From: an uncultured Prevotellaceae bacterium
Lineage (GTDB): Bacteria; Bacteroidota; Bacteroidia; Bacteroidales; Bacteroidaceae
Assembly (NCBI GenBank): GCA_947169245.1
Contig: CAMVPA010000001.1
Coordinates: forward strand, 1-64,000
Length of the DNA stretch: 64,000 nt
Direction: 5' to 3'
The notes beneath the pieces are model-generated. The model ran no database searches. It was not told where the DNA came from and was given only the letters and a program-made list of their open reading frames with translations. This document shows positions 57,995 through 64,000 of the stretch, in pieces; position 1 is the stretch's first letter, and every line of letters starts with the position of its first letter. The translations under genes were made by a program, and so were the position numbers.

Positions 57995-58873
57995 CTACTT
58001 ACGCCGATACTCTGAGGGGCTGAGGCCGACGTGCTCCTTGAAGTACTTTCCGAGGAATGACTGGTTGGGAAAGTTCATCTCCTCGGTAATGTCCTTGATG
58101 CTCTTCGTGGAGTTCTTCAGCAGGACGCGGAGCTCAAGCAGGACATAGTTGTCAATCCACTCGTTGGGCGTGCGGCGGCTGACGTGCTTGACACACTCGG
58201 ACAGGTATTTGGGCGTGATGCCTAACTGCTGGGCATACCAGCCGACACGGCGCTCGTACTTGCAATTATCCTCAATGAGTTTGATGAACTGGGTGAAGAT
58301 GACGTCGGCACGTGACTGATGCTCGCCCGTCTGCTGCTTGAAGTGGTAGATAACGTTGCTCAGGTCGTAGAACATGGCAAGCAGCAGGGTGCGGATGAGG
58401 TCGCGGCGGAAGTGATTGTCGATGCCCTGTATCCTAGAGCGAATGACAGAGTAGTACTCGTGGAACACGTGCTGATCGCGCTCCTTCAGGTGAAGCACGG
58501 GGTGACGGCGTGAGAAGAGGAAGAGGGCCGACAGGTCGCTGATGTTCTGGATAATCTCATGAAAGAAGTTGACGCTGACAATGAAGCAGAGGCCGTCGAG
58601 GTCGGGCGACGGCTGATAATTGTCGATGACGTGGCGCTCGCTGACAATGAGGAGGTCGCCTGGGGTGACCACTTGCTCAACGGTGTCCATCGTGTAGCGC
58701 ACCTCTCCGCTGGTGCAGAGTGCAATGAGGATGAAGTTCATGCGACGGGGCTCCTGCGGGAAGGGAACGGCGCTCATGTGCTCCAGGAGCAGCAAGTCGT
58801 CGTCGAGGAAGCCACTATTCGCCCACTGCTTGGCCAACGCCATGCTTGTTTCAGTAATCTGCAGTTTTTCCAT
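57995..58873 (-). CDS. AraC-family transcriptional regulator
   Basis: 292 residues from the preferred ATG 58873 (MEKLQITETSMAL). It has an N-terminal cupin-like sensor domain (about 20-150; GEVRYTMDTVEQVVTPGDLLIVSERHV) and a C-terminal double HTH (about 195-292; WYAQQLGITPKYLSECVKHVSRRTPNEWID and KDITEEMNFPNQSFLGKYFKEHVGLSPSEYRRK). The ligand is unknown. Divergent from the outer-membrane protein gene at 58976, which is a natural candidate target. Promoter element on the minus strand at 58895-58902. Confidence 0.93.
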   Translation of the reverse strand: MEKLQITETSMALAKQWANSGFLDDDLLLLEHMSAVPFPQEPRRMNFILIALCTSGEVRYTMDTVEQVVTPGDLLIVSERHVIDNYQPSPDLDGLCFIVSVNFFHEIIQNISDLSALFLFSRRHPVLHLKERDQHVFHEYYSVIRSRIQGIDNHFRRDLIRTLLLAMFYDLSNVIYHFKQQTGEHQSRADVIFTQFIKLIEDNCKYERRVGWYAQQLGITPKYLSECVKHVSRRTPNEWIDNYVLLELRVLLKNSTKSIKDITEEMNFPNQSFLGKYFKEHVGLSPSEYRRK

Positions 58874-58894
58874 TACGTTAGTGTTTTCGGTGCG

Positions 58895-58902
58895 CAAATA
58901 TA
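58895..58902 (-). promoter_or_regulatory. -7 promoter element of the AraC gene
   Basis: Minus-strand TATATTTG followed by CGCACC, 21 bp before the ATG. Confidence 0.6.
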
Positions 58903-58975
58903 CATCTTTTCTTCCTATTCTGAGCAATAAAGAGCCACATTTTACGTTTTATTCAATAAAAAAAGCATTTTTGAT

Positions 58976-59620
58976 ATGAAGAAGCTATTTCTCTCGCTTA
59001 TTCTGCTGGCTGGTTCGTTGCACAGCTTTGCACAGCATGAGGTGGGAACACTGACATTTATTCCCAAGGTGGGCATCAACTTGGCCAATGTCACAGGCAA
59101 CGATGTCTACTACATGAAGGACGGCATTGGCGACAAGCTGCTGAAGCCTCAGTATCGCATCGGCCTTATGGCTGGCATGGAGGGTGAGTACCAGATGAGC
59201 AGTGCGCTGAGCCTCTCGGCAGGTGCCCTCTACTCGCTACAAGGCAACAAGTATGAGGACATTGACTGCCAGAAGAACTACTCGGTGGCGCTCCACTATG
59301 TGAATGTACCCGTCATGCTGAACTACTACGTTGTCAAGGGGCTGGCCCTGAAGGCGGGCCTGCAGGCGGGCTATGCGTTCTATAAGAAGGAGTCGTTCGA
59401 CCAGCTCATGGGTGGCAGCTGGAGCAGCTACTCGACCAGCGGCACCATCTACAAGAACTTCGACGTGGCAGTACCCATAGGCATCTCCTACGACTTCGAC
59501 AAGTGGCGCGTTGACCTGCGCTACAACTACGGTCTGACGAGCATCAGCAAGCTCAACGGCATGCCGTCGGTCAGCAACCGCGTCTTCCAGCTGAGCGTTG
59601 GCTACATGCTGGGCAAGTGA
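58976..59620 (+). CDS. Outer-membrane beta-barrel protein (PorT/OmpW-like)
   Basis: 214 residues: signal peptide (MKKLFLSLILLAGSLHSFAQ), then eight or so amphipathic beta-strands (LTFIPKVGINLANVTG, RIGLMAGMEGEYQMSSALSLSAGALYSLQG, YVNVPVMLNYYVVKGLALKAGLQAGYAF, RVDLRYNYGL), with a C-terminal QLSVGYMLGK. Of the small 'porin family / outer membrane beta-barrel' type common in Bacteroidota; cargo or role unknown. Divergent from the AraC gene. Confidence 0.85.
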   Translation: MKKLFLSLILLAGSLHSFAQHEVGTLTFIPKVGINLANVTGNDVYYMKDGIGDKLLKPQYRIGLMAGMEGEYQMSSALSLSAGALYSLQGNKYEDIDCQKNYSVALHYVNVPVMLNYYVVKGLALKAGLQAGYAFYKKESFDQLMGGSWSSYSTSGTIYKNFDVAVPIGISYDFDKWRVDLRYNYGLTSISKLNGMPSVSNRVFQLSVGYMLGK

Positions 59621-59664
59621 AGCCGCCGGCGGGGTAAACCTGATAAACCAAAAACAATAAGCCT

Positions 59665-60501
59665 ATGCAACCTATCAAGACTCTGAACGACATGATTGTA
59701 TTCCTACAGCAACGCGGCGACCGCAAACGCGTGGCTGTGGTATGTGCTAACGATGCCTCGACGCGCTATGCCGTGGAGAAGGGGCAGGAGATGGGGTTCA
59801 TCGAGCCCATCTACGTTGACGGCCCCGACAAGGACGAGTGTGCACGGCGCGCAGTGGCCATGTGCAAGAACGGCGAGGCCGACATCCTGATGAAGGGCCT
59901 CATCAATACCGACAACCTGCTGCGAGCCATCCTGAACAAGGACACGGGCATACTGCGTCCGGGCCGTGTGCTGACGCACATCTGCATGGCCGAAATCCCG
60001 AAGTACGAGAAGCTGCTGTTCTTCACCGACGCCGCCGTCATACCCATTCCTTCGCAGGCGCAGCGCCGTCAGCAGATAGGCTACGTGAACTACGTCTGCC
60101 ATGCTCTGGGTATCGAGGAGCCGCGCATCTCGCTCATCCACTGTGCCGAGAAGGTCAGCGAGAAGACGTTCCCTTACACCAAGGACTATCTGGAGATTAT
60201 TGCCGAGGCCCAGACGGGTAAGTTCGGCCGCTGCATCATCGACGGCCCGCTCGACCTGAAGACATCGCTCGACTCCGTGAGCCTGCGTGAGAAGGGTATA
60301 CGCTCAGCCATCGACGGACAGGCCGACGCCCTCATCTTCCCCGACATCGTGGCCGGCAACGTGTTCTACAAGACGCTGACGCTCTTTGCCTATGCCAAGA
60401 CGGCGGGCGTGCTGCAGGGCACGCAGTGCTGCTGCGTGCTGCCCTCGCGTGCCGACAGCCCAGAGTCGAAGTACTACTCGCTGGCACTGGCAGCAATTTA
60501 A
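59665..60501 (+). CDS. ptb: Phosphate butyryltransferase (or related phosphate acyltransferase)
   Basis: 278 residues, the short Ptb type. Motifs: ADILMKGLINTDNLLRAIL, RVLTHICMAEIP, TDAAVIPIPS, DGPLDLKTSLD, GQADALIFPDIVAGNVFYKTL. It interconverts butyryl- (or branched acyl-) CoA and acyl phosphate. Paired with butyrate kinase 52 bp downstream, so together they could make ATP from acyl-CoA or activate the acid. The substrate may be isobutyryl/isovaleryl rather than butyryl. No butyrate pathway genes are adjacent. Confidence 0.92.
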   Translation: MQPIKTLNDMIVFLQQRGDRKRVAVVCANDASTRYAVEKGQEMGFIEPIYVDGPDKDECARRAVAMCKNGEADILMKGLINTDNLLRAILNKDTGILRPGRVLTHICMAEIPKYEKLLFFTDAAVIPIPSQAQRRQQIGYVNYVCHALGIEEPRISLIHCAEKVSEKTFPYTKDYLEIIAEAQTGKFGRCIIDGPLDLKTSLDSVSLREKGIRSAIDGQADALIFPDIVAGNVFYKTLTLFAYAKTAGVLQGTQCCCVLPSRADSPESKYYSLALAAI

Positions 60502-60504
60502 GCC

Positions 60505-60549
60505 CCCATGAGCCTAATGAGCCCCATGAGGCCTATGAGCCTAATGAAT
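60505..60549. repeat. 9-bp tandem repeat between ptb and buk
   Basis: Five units: CCCATGAGC, CTAATGAGC, CCCATGAGG, CCTATGAGC, CTAATGAAT, each with an ATGA. They fill the spacer. Confidence 0.85.
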
Positions 60550-60553
60550 TATT

Positions 60554-61654
60554 ATGAGGATACTTGTCATTAACCCTGGGTCGACGTCGACCAAGATGGC
60601 TGTCTACGACGACGAGCAGCCGCTGGTGCTACGTAGCATCAGCCACTCGGCCGAGGAGCTGGCACAGTTTGACGACGTCATGGAGCAGCAGGACTACCGC
60701 CGTCAACTGATTCTCGACGAGCTGCGGCAGATGGACATCCCACTGCAGTTCGATGCCGTCATCGGACGTGGCGGCCTGGTGAAACCCATTGCCGGTGGCG
60801 TCTACGAAATCAATCAGCTGATGATTGACGACACCCACAGTGGTATAGCCCTACACAACCACGCCTGCAACCTAGGCTGTCTCATCGCCCACGAAATAGC
60901 AGAACAGATAAACACCCAACACCCATCACCAAACACCCACCACCCCCGCTGTCGCTCCTTCATAGCCGACCCTGGCGTCGTCGACGAGCTGAACGACTAC
61001 GCCCGCATCTCAGGCTCGCCGCTGATGAACCGCATCTGCATCTGGCATGCGCTGAACCAGCGCGCCATAGCCCGGCGCTATGCGGCCGAGGTGGGGCGCA
61101 GCTACGAGGACTTGAACCTCATTATCTGCCACATGGGGGGCGGCATCTCGGTGGCTGCTCACGACCACGGTCGGGCCGTCGACGCCAACAACGCCCTGGA
61201 CGGTGAGGGGCCATTCTCGCCTGAGCGTGCCGGCTCGCTGCCCGCCTCCGACCTCATCCGCCTCTGCTTCAGCGGCAAGTATACCGAGAAACAACTGCTA
61301 AAGCGCATAGCCGGCAAGGCAGGTCTGAACGCCCACCTCGGTACCAACAACGTGAAGGAGATTCTGGAGCGCATCGAGGAAGGCGACCATGAGGCCGAAC
61401 TCATACTCAATGCCATGATCTACCATGTGGCCAAGAACATAGCAGCCGAGGCCGCTGTGCTCTGCGGCAAAATCGACGCCATACTGCTGACTGGCGGGCT
61501 GGCCCACTCCGACTATATCGTAGGCCGTCTGCGTCAGCGCATAGGCTTTCTGGCACCCGTCCGCTGCTTCCCTGGCGAGGACGAGATGGAAGCGCTCGCA
61601 CTGAACGCCCTCGCCGTGCTTCGGGGCGAACGTGAAGCGAAAGTCTACGACTAA
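60554..61654 (+). CDS. buk: Butyrate kinase (acetokinase family)
   Basis: 366 residues, slightly longer than usual because of an in-frame heptamer run. ASKHA-fold motifs: ILVINPGSTSTKMAVYDDE, VIGRGGLVKPIAGGVYEIN, ICHMGGGISVAAHDHGRAVD, GEGPFSPERAGSLP and AILLTGGLAHSDYIVGR. It makes ATP and the acid from butyryl phosphate (or reverse). Residues about 120-131 (NTQHPSPNTHHP) come from repeats at 60911-60945. Paired with ptb and followed by an Lrp-type regulator. Confidence 0.94.
   Translation: MRILVINPGSTSTKMAVYDDEQPLVLRSISHSAEELAQFDDVMEQQDYRRQLILDELRQMDIPLQFDAVIGRGGLVKPIAGGVYEINQLMIDDTHSGIALHNHACNLGCLIAHEIAEQINTQHPSPNTHHPRCRSFIADPGVVDELNDYARISGSPLMNRICIWHALNQRAIARRYAAEVGRSYEDLNLIICHMGGGISVAAHDHGRAVDANNALDGEGPFSPERAGSLPASDLIRLCFSGKYTEKQLLKRIAGKAGLNAHLGTNNVKEILERIEEGDHEAELILNAMIYHVAKNIAAEAAVLCGKIDAILLTGGLAHSDYIVGRLRQRIGFLAPVRCFPGEDEMEALALNALAVLRGEREAKVYD
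60911..60945 (+). repeat. Heptamer repeat (AACACCC)5 in buk
   Basis: AACACCC, AACACCC, ATCACCA, AACACCC, ACCACCC, encoding NTQHPSPNTHHP, nearly the peptide inserted in SufS. Confidence 0.88.
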
Positions 61655-61678
61655 GAATCAACAATCACAAGCAAAACG

Positions 61679-62140
61679 ATGGAGACATTAGACGATACAG
61701 ACATCCAGATACTGCGCATACTGCAGAAAAACGCCAAGCTGACGACCAAGGAACTGGCCGAGAAAGTGCACCTGACGCCGACACCCGTCTTTGAACGACT
61801 GAAGCGGCTGGAGCGTCAAGACTACATCAAGCGCTACACCGCCATCCTCAATCCCGAAAAACTAGGACAGGGATTATTGGTGTTCTGCAAGGTGAAGCTG
61901 ACACAGATAAACCACGAAATTGCCGATGTCTTCATGCGTCGCATACAGCGCATTCCCGAGGTGACCGAGTGCTACAATACGTCGGGACAGTACGACTACC
62001 TGTTAAAGGTACGTGCACGTGACATGAAAGCCTATCAGGAATTCGTGATAAATAAACTGGGCACCATCGAGCACGTGGGTGCCATAGAAAGTACGTTTGT
62101 GATGAGTGAGGTTAAACAGGATTATGGCATCAACATCTGA
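61679..62140 (+). CDS. Lrp/AsnC-family transcriptional regulator
   Basis: 153 residues: N-terminal winged HTH (DTDIQILRILQKNAKLTTKELAEKVHLTPTPVFERLKRLE) and C-terminal RAM ligand-binding domain (VTECYNTSGQYDYLLKVRARDMKAYQEFVINKL). Lrp proteins sense amino acids, often leucine, and form octamers. It sits 24 bp after buk and may be co-transcribed, so it may control ptb-buk in response to branched-chain amino acids (inference). Confidence 0.94.
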   Translation: METLDDTDIQILRILQKNAKLTTKELAEKVHLTPTPVFERLKRLERQDYIKRYTAILNPEKLGQGLLVFCKVKLTQINHEIADVFMRRIQRIPEVTECYNTSGQYDYLLKVRARDMKAYQEFVINKLGTIEHVGAIESTFVMSEVKQDYGINI

Positions 62141-62151
62141 TTAACCTCGAG

Positions 62152-64000
62152 TCAGAACTTGAATTCAAAAGCGAACTTGACAGCACGCTTGTTCGACGTA
62201 GGCAACTCCAGATAGCTTAGTCTTCGTATATACTCTATACGGAGGAAGTGGAACAGGTTGTGAATGCCCACCGAGCACTCCCAATAAGGCCGGTCGGGGT
62301 TCATGACGTTATTGCTGCCGTCGGGGAAATACAGCAGGATGTCTGACGTCCTGTTCTTCTGGGGGTTGTTCTTATCGGTAAGGCGTCCCCACAGACACTT
62401 GACACCAAGGAATTCACGACACTTCATCTTTCGCAGTATAGGTACACGGTTGAAGAGCTTTCCGTTCAAATCCCATCCCAACGACAGAGAGGCAATGCGG
62501 TCGTTGAGGAACTCCATATTGTTGATCAAGTCGAACATGTCTTCCGAGATGAAGTAGCTGACGTTGGAAGCCGGCATTATCAGCAAGGGATAGGGAACCT
62601 CGTTCCACTGAACGCCAAAGAGTGCCCTACCCTCTATGCATCCCCAGTTCATGGGCAGCCAGAAAGGCTTTGACAACTCCAACTCTGTATAGTTGTAGTT
62701 GTACTGGCCACCCAGAAAGTTATTGAAACCCATGGTGTGTTGTAACCTGACGACAGGAGAGTTGTAGTTGATGGCCCACCGTTGCTGCTTAGTGATGAAA
62801 TAGGTTTCTTTGGGAGCAAATCGAAGACCCAATGTGCCTTCTGAATAGCGAATGTTGCTCAGCAGACGGTTTGACGAGACGAGACGGAAGTCGATGACGC
62901 CTAACGGCTGGACTTTCTCAGTCTTCAGTTCGCCAAACAGCTTGAGCCCATTGAGATACTCGTAATCCAGCCTCAGCGACTGACGGTTGTACAGGAACAA
63001 CTTATTGACGTCCGTTATCTTCATGGCAGAGAATACGTTGTCCTTGTCCCAATCCTGGAATTTGTCGGACGGCATTGCCACGTCGCGCATCGTCTCAAAG
63101 GTGATGGCGCGTTTCGGGAACTCCATGGGCTGATAGCTGGGTTTGTTGAAGCTGTAGGTGAGCTGGGAGTTATAATAGTTTCCGCCAGAGCCGAAAGCAT
63201 GGGCAGCATAGCCTTTCCAGAAAAGATGGGGGTGCAGTCGGGACGTCGTCTGACCTCCAACACGCAGTCGGAGACCATCGTAAGAGTTAGTTGAGAGCAG
63301 GCTGTAAATGGGGCCTATGTCGAACTTGCTCCTCTGCGTATTACTGCTCGTCTCAATGAAACCCTCGAACAGGGCTTTCATCGCCATCTTCAGGTAGTTG
63401 AACCCTCGTATCTTCTCTATCTTAGTGACCAGAGAGTCGACCTGTAGCTCACCGCTACTCATCGTACCGCCGCGATATGTGTTCCAATAGTCCGTAGTAC
63501 GAAGGTCTGATTCAGCAATAGTCTCAGTGGTCCTGTTGCCGGAAATCAAGGAGTCGGGCAATGCATCGAAAGAGAAGTCGGAGCGTGTCGTGTTACGACT
63601 GACAAACGCCTTGGCTGCGGTTTCGACAACCACCAACTCAGCAAACATAACATCCTTGCCTAACACCCAGTCGCCGTTCTTCAACGGGACGAACTCCTGA
63701 ACACACTTGATTCTGTCGACCCAATTCACGTCGCTATGACGCGGGAAAGACATTTCACAACGCTTCACCTGATAGGAGGAATCGGCCAGAATGTAAAGCT
63801 TGCCATTGAAACCGAAATCCTGCTGGTTGGCGGGAATGAAATCTACCTGATAGCAGCTGTTCTTGCCAACAACAACTGTGTCAGTGATATAAAAATGGTA
63901 GAAGAGAATGGCATCACGCCCAATCGGGCTGGTGAAAGAATGGTTCAGAAAACGAATCTGATTGTCGTAGATGTCAATGTCAGTGAAGAAATCCTTCAGG
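62152..64000 (-). CDS. DUF5686 family outer-membrane protein, C-terminal part (partial)
   Basis: The frame stays open to the window edge; the gene starts beyond 64000. At least 616 residues are visible. The first visible part (FYHFYITDTVVVGKNSCYQVDFIPANQQDFGFNG, SYQVKRCEMSFP) is the segment that follows the carboxypeptidase-like domain in DUF5686 proteins. The rest is a long beta-barrel (LRLDYEYLNGLKLFGELKTE; LGLRFAPKE; AVKFAFEFKF at the C-terminus). The family is an Omp85-like outer-membrane group of unknown function. Convergent to the Lrp gene. Confidence 0.85.
   Translation of the reverse strand, partial: LKDFFTDIDIYDNQIRFLNHSFTSPIGRDAILFYHFYITDTVVVGKNSCYQVDFIPANQQDFGFNGKLYILADSSYQVKRCEMSFPRHSDVNWVDRIKCVQEFVPLKNGDWVLGKDVMFAELVVVETAAKAFVSRNTTRSDFSFDALPDSLISGNRTTETIAESDLRTTDYWNTYRGGTMSSGELQVDSLVTKIEKIRGFNYLKMAMKALFEGFIETSSNTQRSKFDIGPIYSLLSTNSYDGLRLRVGGQTTSRLHPHLFWKGYAAHAFGSGGNYYNSQLTYSFNKPSYQPMEFPKRAITFETMRDVAMPSDKFQDWDKDNVFSAMKITDVNKLFLYNRQSLRLDYEYLNGLKLFGELKTEKVQPLGVIDFRLVSSNRLLSNIRYSEGTLGLRFAPKETYFITKQQRWAINYNSPVVRLQHTMGFNNFLGGQYNYNYTELELSKPFWLPMNWGCIEGRALFGVQWNEVPYPLLIMPASNVSYFISEDMFDLINNMEFLNDRIASLSLGWDLNGKLFNRVPILRKMKCREFLGVKCLWGRLTDKNNPQKNRTSDILLYFPDGSNNVMNPDRPYWECSVGIHNLFHFLRIEYIRRLSYLELPTSNKRAVKFAFEFKF

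Overview
The window looks like chromosome of a Prevotella-type member of the Bacteroidota. The evidence is a SusC/SusD pair, several TonB-dependent receptors, BspA-like leucine-rich-repeat proteins, proteins ending in short 'GRK' secretion tails, DUF3109/DUF5686/DUF6055 families, and promoters with the Bacteroidota -7 element TAnnTTTG about 20 bp after a TTG/TTTG. No rRNA, tRNA, CRISPR array or intact prophage was seen. The only transposase is a 5'-truncated IS66 remnant.

Layout. 0-14.1 kb: end of a serine acetyltransferase gene, RidA, a TonB receptor with a heavy-metal-associated (HMA) protein, TcdA, a SusC/SusD/M20-amidohydrolase operon, and a YtkA/FixH-like lipoprotein + OprC-like TonB receptor (CxxxM motif) + DAACS symporter operon. 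The last two operons start from nearly identical promoter/operator regions, so they are probably co-regulated. The metal signatures suggest a metal, perhaps copper, acquisition regulon. 14.1-15.5 kb: IS66 remnant and an orphan MNT nucleotidyltransferase. 15.8-23.5 kb: a giant BspA/MBG protein and a repeat-rich tail. 23.6-35.8 kb: sufC, sufD and sufS, with an 8-kb, partly AT-rich island of exported proteins between sufD and sufS (membrane TPR regulator, LRR protein, S74-chaperone protein, serine protease, tail-bearing hypotheticals). 35.9-46 kb: dapB, lepB, a catalytically degenerate signal-peptidase paralogue, a WbqC-like gene, a thioredoxin-fold lipoprotein, two esterases, topA, aroK. 46-58 kb: M16 protease, GH3 glycosidase, a TonB-C protein with a Cys4 head next to a radical-SAM enzyme, gpmI, a DUF6055 metalloprotease-like protein, ung, DUF3109. 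58-64 kb: AraC regulator, outer-membrane barrel, ptb-buk, an Lrp regulator, partial DUF5686 protein.

The least expected content is not a gene cluster but small repeats. A family of 7-bp-period tandem repeats (AAATGAG, AACACCC, AATTATC, CTCACCA and relatives) recurs between genes and in frame inside genes, including sufS, topA, buk, the WbqC-like gene and two TonB receptors. Separately, a palindromic element whose forward reading is D-S-(V/I)-A-T-Y appears three times: inside sufS, antisense inside the M16 protease gene, and just before the second signal-peptidase gene. It resembles in behaviour the Rickettsia palindromic elements that insert into open reading frames. Further tandem or inverted repeats lie at 23.1-23.5, 24.4, 29.95-30.17 and 34.2 kb.

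Limits: all calls come from reading the sequence and translations. No database search, alignment program or structure prediction was run. Residue numbers and identity counts are by hand.
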